In this document: positions 1-13,000 of the stretch, in pieces
Position numbering within the stretch: the first letter of the stretch is position 1
How the letters are laid out: every line of letters starts with the position of its first letter
Source of the DNA: Sweltsa coloradensis
Taxonomy: Eukaryota; Arthropoda; Insecta; Plecoptera; Chloroperlidae
Length of the DNA: 64,000 nt
Assembly: GCA_024449915.1 (NCBI GenBank)
Contig: JAMZAV010000165.1
Span: 310,001-374,000 of the forward strand
Reading direction: 5' to 3'
Position numbers and translations under genes: made by a program
The notes under the pieces: generated by a model
What the model saw: only the letters and a program-made list of their open reading frames with translations
Databases searched by the model: none
What the model was told of the DNA's origin: nothing

Positions 1-56
1 ACAATATAAACAGATGATATGATATAATATATTCCAGATGTTATGAAGTGAATCGT

Positions 57-106
57 CCCGGTAGCTTAGGGATAAAGCACTCGACCGGCAATCGGGATAG
101 ATTTTT
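57..106 (+). repeat. 5' fragment of a tRNA-derived SINE
   Basis: The stretch resembles the 5' half of a tRNA: an A-box-like GTAGCTTAGGGATAAAGC followed by an anticodon-arm-like CTCGACCGGCAATCGGGA. It then runs into unrelated AT-rich sequence with no B box. An inverted relative of the 3' half lies near 4255-4310. It is best read as a truncated SINE and not as a functional tRNA gene, because the T arm and acceptor stem are missing. Confidence 0.5.
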
Positions 107-302
107 TAATTTCTGGATTGATTTCCATAAAATATAAACATCAAAAAGCTTTTATAAATACCTAGTCAAAAGTGGACCAAAAGGAGGCTACAAGGTGAAA
201 TGTAAAACAAATATTCTATCAAATTTAATTTTAATTGATTGTCTGTCAAACACTTTCTGAAAAAAATCTATTTTGATAGTGGAGAAGAAGAACGTTTTAA
301 AC

Positions 303-822
303 TAGGGTTGCCGTCGATAATCGAAATATCGATCGATTATCGATATCAGTAATATGATATGATAATCGATTCAAGTATTTTGATATGATATGATATGATT
401 ATCGATTTAAATAGTGACATCGATGTTTTCGCGGTTTACCATGCTTAAAAATGCCGCGCTGTCGTATCAACGCGCCGATTGGTTGTCGGAGTAGCCAATC
501 GCTGCTCAAGTATAATGCCACGCCCACCGCCGCCAGTGCGCATGCGCTCGCAGCGCGATACAAGGCGATACGAAAACATCGCCCGGCCCGATTGCGATGT
601 ATTCAGTACGGCTCGACGTGTTGTGGCGTGAGCTTCTCTAGCGTCAGTCTGCCCAATTATATTGAATTCGCGATGTTTCTTCCGTGTTTCTGCTTCCTAG
701 GCTCAATTTGGAATTTGATATGATAATCGATTTGGGTCTATGATATCGATATATTTCGATATGATAATCGATTCGATGCCTCCGATTATCGATCACGATT
801 TTCACATCGAACGGCAACCCTA
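303..822. mobile_element. Non-autonomous hAT-like element, 520 bp (copy 1)
   Basis: The element begins TAGGGTTGCCGTCGAT and ends with the inverted complement of TAGGGTTGCCGTTCGAT. It is flanked by an 8-bp duplication, TTTTAAAC on the left and GTTTAAAC on the right (7 of 8 match). Eight-base duplications and a TAGGG terminus are typical of the hAT superfamily. The subterminal regions are packed with GATATGATAATCGAT-type repeats and the centre is GC-richer. A nearly identical copy lies at 42196-42715. A 90-codon open frame at 451-723 is shared by both copies but resembles no transposase I know, so the element is probably mobilised in trans. Confidence 0.85.
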
Positions 823-1000
823 GTTTAAACTCTAAAAACAATTTTTGTAATAATGTGTTTTAATAGATTTTTTTTGTTGAAAATGGTGGTACAAGGTTCT
901 AGTTTGTAGCCATGAGTTCCATCATCCATCAATCATGTCATGTTTGTGTGTTGTGTGTCTCAAGGAGGTTTTTTGCTAAACTCGTGTTTCGTCTGATCAG

Positions 1001-4000
1001 ACCCCTGTGATTCACGAACGTCGACGCTTCACGGACGTCATGGACGAGGAGATTGACGATGAGCGCAAGGCTCGTATCAGCGAGTATGGCTCGAGCGAAG
1101 TGTACTCGCTACGCAGGCTTCGTAGAGAGCTGGGGACCAGGCTGGACGGACACGCAGAAGCTGAAGCTATCATCGAGTACAAGCGTGAGGGACAGGTAAG
1201 CACTTAATGTCGGCAGTATATTATTTTTATTAGAACTATTTTACTTAAAACTTAGTAAACACCAGTAGTGTTGTTAGAGAAATGGACCAAATGGTATATA
1301 CATATACTTTTGGTATATACATAGATACATACAAAATACATTCAACCACCATAGATACAAAATGATTATTTCTGTACCTTTGAAAATGCTACAAGTTAGT
1401 TTTGTCCTAAAAGTAAGGTTACCTAATGAATTTATTTATTATTACTTAACAACAGGTTATTATCAACCCACAAGTGTCAGGTAACTAGCAACTACAACTT
1501 AACAATTAAAAATAGGACTACAAAAAAATATACAAAAAATACAAGAATTTAAAAATAAAAAAAAATAAAAAAAATCATACAAGAATTTGTTTTATGTTGT
1601 GTTTCATGCCTTTTCACTTTTGACTTGCTTTCAACTCAAAAAATATAATTTTTCCATCTGTAGAGCAAGAAGGTCTAAATATTCAACCAACTGCATACAT
1701 ATCAAGTTGCAACATGCATGCTACATGCAATTATGTACAATATAATGTCAGTTGCTAGAATAGAGTGCAGTGCAGCCTATCTACCGGTCTCTCAACTCTT
1801 TCCCTCACTCACAGCCTCCGTTCTTCCGGGAGAAGCCACAGACCCTCCCGATAGTGGAGGATCAGCCTGGACAACTAGCTTGTTACGCCGTCGGAGATCC
1901 AAAGCCCTCCGTACAGTGGTTCAAGTGAGTCTTGTTTGTTACTACGTAGCACAGCCTGCATTGTTTCCAGGGTTTATTTATACAGTACACTGTACAGAGT
2001 AGAAACAATGTCTTGTGGGGCTACGTATAGGCGCACATAGAATTGTAAATTGAAAGGCATAAAACTGCAGTGCAACCTACATTTGAATGCAAAAATTTTA
2101 GTCTCTGCACGTCGTGTTTCATAAAAAGGATTGCACTAAGCACTACACAATAGTATGTGACTCATTGGAGTCATTGAGTATGCAATAACAAGAATTTACT
2201 GATATTCAATTCCAAGTTGTGATGAAATTACATATCGATACCAACCGCATAATATTTTGGCAGCATCCTAGGACTTCTTTGGATACAAGGTTGAAGTGAT
2301 GTTGAGGAGTACTATACCTTTTTTTTTAAACTTTTAAAGCAGAATTTCTGGATATTTGTCCACCCCAACAGAACGCTCCTCCCACTTCTCCGCTACGATT
2401 GTCCGCCAACGCCTTCGTCAAAGAACCAAGTATGCTCACGATGACTGAACTAGTTACGCATACGCGGCATCATTTGTGCAGTGTCTTGGAGCGAAGCCAA
2501 TCAATGTGCATGCACCTCTCTGTGATCTCGTTCTTGACTCAGGAAGCACGCTGCACAAGGACTAAGTCGAGCGGCTTCTGCCGTATTCATAACATCGACG
2601 CTAGACAGGTGGATTTATTTAGGCAAACTCGCAATACAATATCATAGAAATGGCGCCGATATTGATTGATATTGATAAAAAATATCGTTGAGCATTGCTA
2701 TTGCCAAGGCAATTTTTTAAATGACCAATCTTTGGGAAGTATAAAATTATAGGCATAATAGAATGACTGAAGTACTAAAACTGAAGCCAAACTCAATTCC
2801 AACAAGTTTTTATTTTAACTCATTGCTATAACTATTAACCCATCGGCTTACCATTAAAAATCGCTGCGCCTGTGCCCTCAAATCCATTTATTTTTTACGA
2901 AATGGGGTTGCGAGCTCGCACCTCAAAAAAATTCACTGCTACAAAACAAATAACCCGATTAACCTTGAATAAAAACTAAAATGTAGCCTAAATAAATGTC
3001 TAGGTGTATGACTTCCTTCAAATTTTCTGGTGTCAAAATCACACCCTCATCTTCGCCATATCCTTCAAATATTGCAATAAGCTGTAGCCGCCATTGAACG
3101 GCGGCGCCGCCATAACACCTACGAATGCAAAACATAATCTTTCCTTCAAGCATGACAGCTAAAACTTGACCGAGTGACGAGCCAAACACATCGTTGGATG
3201 CAGCAAAGTGCGTAGAGTACCCTTGAGCGCGATCTCTTCTGATTGGACGAACCATTCTACATACAACGGACCGATAATGTAGCGCGCTGTTCCCTTTGTT
3301 CACCGTCAATCCGATGGTCCAGGTAATCGGGCGCATTTTACACAGCCCGTCGATTCGACCGCGAGAACCTAATGGTTAAATAAAATTTAATGCATGCTTA
3401 ATCAAATACAAAATGTTATGTGTCATATTTATATTCATTGTTGATGACCTCTACCATCCTCACAATAAATTGAATTCTTGATCCTAGGAATGATCTAGTG
3501 GTTACCGAAAGCCATCGGGTGAAAATCCTAGAGGACGAAGAAGGCCGGTCAATTCTACGGTTCGAGCCTGCTTCGCATGTGGACGCTGGTATCTACAAGG
3601 CTGTGGCACGTAACAGAGTTGGACAGACCCACACAAGAGCCAGGTAGGTAGTGGTGATATTGAGTTTGGTCAATCATGGTTTGATGTTGATGCTGGTACG
3701 CCTACAAGGCATAAAAGTAGGAACTGCAATATCAAATCTATTTAAAGGTTACATTTACATTGACATTAATATTTTTTCTTTTTTAATTTAAGGCTATTTT
3801 TGTATTTTATATAGAAAATATTTTATTTTAAACCATTTATTTATAAGTTTTTACTTTTAATTTATGGTTACCTATAAAAGTTATAATGTTGCCTAAAACA
3901 AACAAACATTTTTGATCACTTAATTAAGTTAATTCTCAAGGAAAACCCTTAAACCTTTACATAGACGTAGGGGGTGTTTTAATGACTAATTAGTACTTTT

Positions 4001-7000
4001 CAAACCCTTACTACTTATTAATTATTATTATACTTGAGTTGGTAATATTGTTGTTTCTGTAGGGTTGTTGTAGCAATGCACCCTGACTCACCTGACTCGC
4101 CCGAAGCTGCCGAAGTATCAGACACTGAAGTTTTGCTCCGCTGGAAACAGCCCAAAGATGATGGCAACTCTGCTGTAATCTGCTACTGTCTTCAGTATAA
4201 GGTAAACATGTTACCATATTTATGTAAATCAATCTAGAAATTATAAAACAAATCTCAGCGGGGTATGAACCCCGGTCTCCCAATTGCTGGTCGGGTGCTT
4301 TACCCCTCATCATCATCCATCGCCACTTCCTACTTCTGGCAGGGTCAGCTTGGGTTTCGCAACCAAATTCTTCCACTTCTTTCTATCCTACCACAATTGT
4401 GTCTCTGCTGCATGCTCCCAGCTCTCTCCTTTAGCATGTATAGGTCTCTTGCTATGGTCTCTTTCCATCTCTTCCTTGGTCTCCCCATCTTCTTCTCCCT
4501 TCAATCCTTTTCTCATACATTCTCCTGGGCATCCTCTCTTCCGTCATTCGTTTCAAATGCCCAAATCATCTCGCCGTGTCCTTCCCATCCTGTCACCTAA
4601 CTTCTCCACCCCAAGCATCTCTCTGAAGCGTATTTCTAATTCTATCTCTTCTTGTCTTGCCAACTGTGTTCCTCAGGAATCTTATCTCCGCCGCCTGTAT
4701 TTGGATTTCTTCTCCATATTGCTTATAGTCCAGGTTTCTACCGCATATGTGTTGATCGGTATGAAGTAGGTCTTCTATAGTGTATCCCACACCAGGCATT
4801 TTTCACACTGGTAGAAGCTACTGGCCTTTTGTATTCTGTTGATAATTTCCTTTTATATCTTCCCGCTTACCATTATTTCACTTCCGAGGTAGCCAAAACT
4901 CTCCACCACCTCCAAGGTTTCTTCTCCAATCTTGATCTCTGCATGATAGTTCCTTACGTCTCCTTTCCTAGCATTGGTGCCAGTTTGTATTAATTTGTTT
5001 ACTTTTGCTTTGCATAGGAGGCCACCAATGCTGATTGGTTAGATGTGGCTAAAAACATTGACCACGAGTTTTATGTAGTACACGATCTAAGGCCAGAAAC
5101 CAACTACCAATTCCGTCTGGCGGCTCGCAACCGTATCGGTTGGAGCGACAAGGGGATCCCCACGGAACTCATTAAAACCAAACAAGCAGGTGAGCAACTT
5201 TACCAAGTGACCTTAAAGCAAAATAAATCCACACTGCATTCAAAGAATTATATTTGTCACATGTGAATAAGATCATATTGGAATGTTTTCTTGGTGTGTA
5301 CAATGATGACCCAATTGATGTGTAATTTCTTTAATGTACTAGCTCATTTGGTTATTTATCTACTAATACTAGAGTAATATCTTGAAGTGAACTCAGCAAG
5401 TAATCGAACAAATGCATTCAACAGCAGACAGCGTATAATGTTACTAATTCTAGTCATATTGTAGCCTACTCGATGCCTGTACCTGTGTACCCTTACCCGC
5501 TTGCGGAGTAGAGTAGAGTAGAGTAGGTTCTTTATTCTGTTGTTACAATATTAATATTATGATTACAACAAAAATGGCGAGGTTCAATCGATAAGGATTG
5601 TTCTTCCATTTTATTTTACATATTATAAATACAAACAAATATATATAAACAATACAAAATAATTGGATGAGCGTAGCGAGCGAAGCGAAGATTCCATTTC
5701 ACTACACTGGAGAAAAAAATCCGGAATGTTTTTTTTTTTTTTTTCTTTCTGTATTTTTGTCTGTCTGTTAACACGATTCCGGCTAAACCGATACTCCGAT
5801 TGCGATGAAATTTTATGGAGGCCTTCGAAATCTCTGAACTAAGAACTGCCACGTTTTTGAGCGCAATCGAAAAATTATTTCTCATGAAAATCGCAATTTT
5901 ACGATTTTTTTCGATTTAAAAAAAATTTCTTCGACTTATAACTCCTACATGCTTTATCCGATTGTAATGATTTTTTCACAGAACCTTAATTTTATGAATT
6001 GATATATTCGTGTGAAATTTGTGCGCAATCGAATAATTATTTCTTATGAAAATTTCAATATTACGATTTTTTCCTTTTTTAAAATTACGATTAATTAAAA
6101 AAAAATAAGTTAATTTTTTATTTAATTTGATTTAATTTTAAAAAAAATTCAACAAAGTTCTGATTTTTTCACAGAACAACAGAAAATCCGCAAAACACAT
6201 GGCAGCTCAATTCACCAATTACGCTCATCCAACAACGCGGCGGGACTTAAGCGTTTTCCTAGTATAAATATAGTAATGGAAGATTAATTAAACACAATAG
6301 ATAGATTGGAGAAGGGTTGACAGGTTGGGAAAGCAAAGAGAACATAAATCCCAGCCTGAAGGGCTGGGGGCAACAAAACTTTTCACCTGCTGATGACAAC
6401 TGCAGCTAATTTAAAGTTGTTACCTTAATCCACTTTTCTTTTTTTTTTGATTATGGTAACAACTTTAAATAAGCTGCAGTTGTCATCAGCAGGTGAAAAG
6501 TTTTGTTGCCCCCTGCCCTTCAGGCTGGGATTTATGTTCTCTTTGCTTTCCCAACCTGTCAACCCTTCTCCAATCTAAGTAGCCGATAGGCATTTTTCAC
6601 CCTAGAAACACAATAGATACCTATTTTAAGTAGATATGTACACGATACATTGGAATAACTGCGGGTTTGTGCAGTTATTCTGCCAAAAAGGAAATATTAT
6701 TTACAATCAGAACAGAGTGTGACAATAGACTATAGTATGAAGATGTATTCACATGTAGATTATAATAAGGGGAGAGAAAAACTGCTTTATTTGTTTCTGT
6801 CGAAGATTAGGTCTTAATATATCAAGGTTTATTATTTTAGTCGCAAGAGCATTATAAATTCTTCGTCCCACTCCCATAGTAAATATGTTTTTCGAGATGT
6901 GTGGTTTTGTGCCTTGTATTATGGTCATGTTGAATTAAGTTTTTGAAGTGTTCCGAATAATGTTGGCAAGAAGTTGTGGTGTTATTTATATTTATTGTAC

Positions 7001-10000
7001 TAAGTGAGCATTTCTCTTCTAGGCGCCCCTAAAGTCACTTGGACACGAGCTATGAAACATCTGCAACAGCTTACAGAGTCCGGACAAGAAATCACAGTCG
7101 AAGATGACCGAATAAAGCTCGACTACTCGGCAGAAACGACACCCATTGAATGGAGCAGTGACGGACAACTCACAGAAAAATATAGTTTTGTATCAGAAAT
7201 AGCCCGGTAAATGAAATATGTAACACACACAAACAAAGCTCACTACACAGAACCAAACCTATGGTAGGGACCATGGTGGTATATATCTTTAGGTGATTTC
7301 ACTGCCAGAATTCTGTGGTCGCTTAATGCACGCAGTGCAGACAGTCGCCGACAGAATGCGCGACGTGTCAGGTGGTAGTCCGTGAGTAGAACTTACAAGA
7401 TGGCGGCCTTGGGGACCAATCAGACGGCTCGAATTCGGAAATTTGAATGTTCCGCCTACGGATCTGAATGCACGGCCTTCATAAAGTGCATACACACCGC
7501 CATCTCTCGAGGTATTAAAGTCGATAAAGAAGTTTGGAAAAACTTTTATCGACTTTCTCGTCACGTGACTACCACCTGACACGTCGCGATCCTGGCGGAT
7601 TCCGTCTGAACTGCGTGCATTAAGCGACCACAAAAATAGCATTGCTGGATACGCAAGTGAAATCACCTAAAGATACATACCACCATGGTAGGGACATACA
7701 AAAAGTAAATTCTACTTGCATGTAGTCATAACTTTACAGTTACACCATTTGATAATCAATATATCGACCAACACGATTATTTCCCGAAAGGACAATAATA
7801 ATCAATTCGGTTTTTCTGGAAGAATTAATCCAATAGCTTGCCCGTCCAAAATTTTGAATGAACCATACTTGGGTCTACATTTGTTCAAGTAAAATATCAT
7901 TCACTTGTTTGTATGAACTTCATTTCATGTATTTGTTTTATATTTTCAGTGGCCAATTCTCCGTAGTTGTGAAAGGTATTGAAAAGGCAACCGACCGAGT
8001 GATAATCGCAAAGCTCCTAGAACTAAGACCCGATACAGAAGCTCAAGTGAATAAGGAGTTTGAAACAATTCGATCTCTCCGGCACGAGCGAATCTCAAAC
8101 CTGCTGGCGGCCTTCAAGCCAGCGGGAGCAACGGTTGCTGTTCTAGTCCAGGAGAAGTTGCAAGGAGCGGACGTACTGACATATCTATCTAGTCGGCATG
8201 AATACTCTGAACAAGTGGTCGCCACAGTCATTTCTCAGGTGAATCAATCAATATACCGTACTATCTGGCCCCGTTTCCACTTGTAAAGTTGGGGGATACT
8301 TTTACTTGTTACTGATTGATAAGTGATAGTCCCTCAACCTGTAGTCAATCAGGCACAGAGAATAATTCATAGTTTGGGAACAGACTACCCGGTACCTGCA
8401 CTCTTCACTAATCAAAATGAAAGTAACAGACTAACTTGCAAGTAAAAAACATGCCTAAAACAAATAACCAGGCTTGTACACCCACAAAAAAGCCTTTGCT
8501 TGAGGAAGAGTCAAGAAGTTTGGGTTTGGCTTAACAATTTAGTGTGTATGTGACCCTGATAATTTTTTTTTTAACTTTCCTTTTTACTTTCCAGGTCAAA
8601 ATGCTTTTCTTACATAATGGAGTACCTTTTGTACCCGTTTTCTTCACTAATTGAAGTAACTTAGCCAGTGGCCACCTGAAAAAAATATGTACCTACTTAA
8701 AGGAACCTTCTCCTATTCTTGTAAGTATAAAACTAACTTGTTTGTTGTGGCAGATTCTGGATGCCCTGCAGTACCTGCACTGGCGCGGCTGCTGTCACCT
8801 GAACCTTCAGCCAGACAACGTTGTGATGGCCTCGGTGCGGAGTGTCCAGGTGAAACTCGTTGACTTTGGGTCGGCGACGCGAGTCAGCAAGCTGGGCACC
8901 ATGGTCGACAACACCGGAGACCCCGAGTACACAGGCGAGTGTTCCTTCTATGTACTACACCCATATGTCATTGCATATTTAAACAAGATCCATTAGAACA
9001 TTGAATCTGTTAAAAATTTTCACACTTTCTGACCAAAATTTTTTGTTTTTAATTTTTTAGACTAATCATGCCTGTCGTTGAAAAATGTCCATCATTTTCT
9101 AGTTTCTACCAACATTATTGTTAGATATTATTGATCACAATAATTTAGTCACTCTTTCAATTATTGTTTATTTATTTTATAATTTTATTGTTACATGCAT
9201 CCCTACTTTTTACATAGGCTACTGTACCTACTAGTGTTCTTGTTAGCTTGTATTATTAAAGAGATACTTCAACATAATGGTTAAAAATTACAAAATGATA
9301 AATAAATTTGTTTTTGGCCTAGAGTACACTAAATAGTAATGCTTATTTACACAACTTTCTGGTCATTCTTAAAAATTAATGTTACCTAGGCCTACATAAA
9401 TTTGCATTAACAATTACCATGTAGTATTCCCCCATTATGTTGACTTTACACCGTTGGTACATTTGTGTGAGTAGTTATAAAATAATTTGTGACAAACCTT
9501 GTTACGTTTCAGCTCCGGAAATAATCAACAACGAGCCAGCCTTCCCTCAAACAGACATCTGGGGAGTAGGCGTACTGTTCTACATTCTCCTATCAGGGAC
9601 ATCGCCATTCCGCGGAGCAAATACGGACGAGACTAGACAGAACATCACGTTTGTCCGATACCGTTTCGAGCACTTGTACAAGGAGCTTACACAAGAGGCC
9701 ACTAGGTTCCTTATGCTGGTGTTCAAGAGATCTCCTGGGTGAGTGTTTCATTTAGTTATTTCAAGCAAGACTTGTGGGGCAACGTTTGAGTTTGTGTGTT
9801 CTGTAAGTTTAGTGAGACACTTCCCGGCAAAACATTGAGCACACCACATTGGTCATTGATAAAGGTCTCATTGCCAAATGGTTGGAGCCAGGTTTAACTT
9901 AATTCTGAATTGTAGCGGAAAAGAAAACATTATGCTTGTAGCCTTGTATCATTGGAATTTTCAATATCTTTTACTGTAATGTTTATTTACCGAAAAAAAA

Positions 10001-13000
10001 TGCATTTTGTTTTGACCTTATTTGACCACGTGTTTAGTTTAGTTTATTATTAATTATTTTACTATCCATCTGTGTTATTACACTTACTATGTCCTCACAA
10101 TTGTAGTAGTGGTCAAGTTGAGTACGTAGCATTAAGTTTCTAGGTAAATGCATAAGTTTAGTAATAGTTTATAGAAATAATAAGTTTACGGATATTTTGT
10201 GTCTATTGCAGCAAACGGCCAACAGCTGAAGAGTGCCATGAAAATAGATGGCTTCTAGCAACAGACTTTATGATTAAAAAACGAGAGCGGGCAGTTTTCC
10301 TTGGTAACCGGCTTAAGGTAAGAGCTTCACTTAGAATATGTAGCAGGCAGGTGTGGCATTCACATCTTGTTACTCTTACTAGTTGTTATGTAATGTATTA
10401 TGTATCAGCTGAAATCAACTTTGACATGCCAAATTAATTTATGCTTATTTATGAATAAACATGTTTCAGTGGGGGGAAAAGATACAGAAGGACGATATCT
10501 TACCTTAAAAACGTTAGGTAGGAGTAGGGACATGCAAACTATTTACAAGACTACTGTCAGACGTATATAAAAATAGTTGAATATTGATCATCTCTTTGAT
10601 CATAGAACTTATAATTTTATTTTGTGTTCTACATTGCATTAAGTATGACCAAAAAAGAAAAAGAAAATGCAAGGCAAATGCTTAAATTTTACGATGTAAT
10701 GCCCAACGATAAAATAAATCTTATTAATATCGAGAAGAGACGTAAGTATACGTTCTGCGGGTCTGGACAAGGCCAGTGGTGATATGCCTGCATTGCGTGC
10801 GCAATAATGACATCACTGTCCCAATCGAGAGCAGCCGGTTCAAGGTCAAGTAAAGACATTAATTTGTTAGCACCCTACACTGCAGCGAACTTTTACTGAC
10901 CACTACTTTAAAATCCTGTGCATGTTAATTTATTCCACTTATAGGTAGGGCTGGGCAAAAAAATTGATATTTCGATATGATATCGATAATTGGAAAAAAT
11001 TTTGATATCGATATTTTGATTTCATATCGAAATATCGAAATTTACACAAAAAATGCTAAATTTTGAAATTTTGGTGGAGGTGCCGGGTAGGTAGTCTAAA
11101 TTAAATTACCCTGGCTGGTGCATTTGCTGGAGGTGCCGGGTCATAAAACGCGATTGTGAGATCGTAAATAGGTCTATGGTGACACCTTATCAACCCTGTT
11201 TGGCCAAAATTATGAAAAATAACACTAAAAAAATTGAAATTTTTTTTTTGATTTTTTTTTTTTTACAAACAATTAATTGATACATCAATAATATTATATA
11301 TATATATCAAAACCTTTTCAACATTCGTCGGTCGGGTGCGAGTCACAGTTTTCGGCTATCTTCTAGTGCTTGCTAGCCAGGCTCAGCACCCCTCATCTTC
11401 TTCCTCGTTTTCTTCCATAACTGGCATCAATATCATATCAAAATTTTTCGTGTGATATCGATAATTGAATGACATGTGATATAGCCCAGTCCTACTTATA
11501 GGTAGTTATTTTTATCATAAACACTGCTTTCACATTTTTTTTTAAATTTTGTTGTTTATCATCATCATTATCTGTTGCCACGTCCAACTCTGCATTGGGT
11601 CGGCATTGAAGACAGGCCTCTCCATCTTTTCTTCTGTCTAAATTTTGTCAAAATTATTACGGTTGATAAAAAATTGTGATGAGAATGGGTTTGAAACTTG
11701 AAAGTGTTTGTTTAAAGTATGTAGCAATATTATTACGTAGGCCTAGTCAGGAGCCCGAACACCATGACCTCACAAGCTGCTTGGCAGCCTACTGTTGAAG
11801 CTACTGCAAGGCATACTGAAAGAGAGGGCCTGCTGTACCACCGCTGACCAGTGGAGGTGGGGAGGGCTAGAGTAATGAGAGCGAGTCGAGCTTGGAGCAG
11901 CGGAAAAACCAGCCGGTAGCTGTTAAGCAGAGATAAAATTATTCTCTCTGGACACATGCGGTTTATGGGAACTTGTAGGCCCTACATAAATTCCATTTTG
12001 CGAAATGTTACGTAATACTTAACACGTTTGCCACAAGTAGTAGGCCTACATGTTTTTCAACCCAAGATTTTGTAATTAATTGGGCAAAACAAAATTTTCA
12101 GTTCCGACTTGCAACTGGCTATGACATTCTGCGATACCATTTGAACAGATTCAGCATCCCCACCGAACCGGCCACTTGTAAATTATGTAATTTCGGATCC
12201 CGAGACAGAGCACACCTTTTCAGGTGCGCCGCACTCCAGAATGACATTGATCCCTACCCTATGATATGAGCAGGTCAGAGAAAGAAGCGATTTCATACTG
12301 GATAGTGGATAGCAAGAAAGAAGAATGGCTGAAGAAGCCCCTCTTTGCACAGAAAATAAAATAAAAAATATTTCCTATTAAAAAATAATATAGATCTTTG
12401 GTTGGTTATCGCTCACTCCTCGATTGCGGCGGGGCCTACAGGGTTGGCTTGGTCGCTTTGGTTTAATGTCCCCCACTGAAAATCAGTTATATGACTGAGT
12501 GGGTAGACTATAAATACAAATCTATTTATTTACTATTAACAGGTATCTGTACCGTAAAATTGACGTTACTCTTATTTAGCAAAAATTCAATTAAACCATT
12601 ATCGTTGAAAAATTCAATCATAATTCGCCCTAATAATATGTACATCGCAAATTATTTTTCCCGGTTTGGTTAGTCGGGAAACACTCCCATAGGTAGAATT
12701 GTTAATATTTAATACAATTCAGAAGTTTAAAAAAAATCCATCCCGATCTGGGTTCAAACCAGAGTCTCCCACATTCCAGGTAGACACCTTAGCCAACTAG
12801 ACCACCGGCACGGTAACTATTTAACTTCTGAATTGTAGTCCCACGCGTACTGGCCGGCCAGCTGCGAGTCGGATCGAACGCGCACCTTGTTCGCGCATGT
12901 ACTGATCTGGCCGTTTACGAGATGTATCTCAGAATTCGTCTCTCTTGCACTCAGAGGCACAGGCGCTACTCGCTGACGGACAGAAGGCTGATACAAATGC

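Noticed and set aside
451..723. 90-codon frame, repeated at 42344-42616, as a conserved host gene
   Set aside because: Both copies lie wholly inside the 520-bp transposable element, and the only two differences are amino-acid changing.
2959..3336. 125-codon minus frame as a nested gene
   Set aside because: No domain recognised and no promoter or splice support; left as unassigned intron sequence.
12120..12300. Host exon preceded by TTTTCAG
   Set aside because: The frame is a non-LTR retroelement Cys/His tail, has a stop soon after, and does not fit the phase of the Unc-89 exons at 10317 and 13755.
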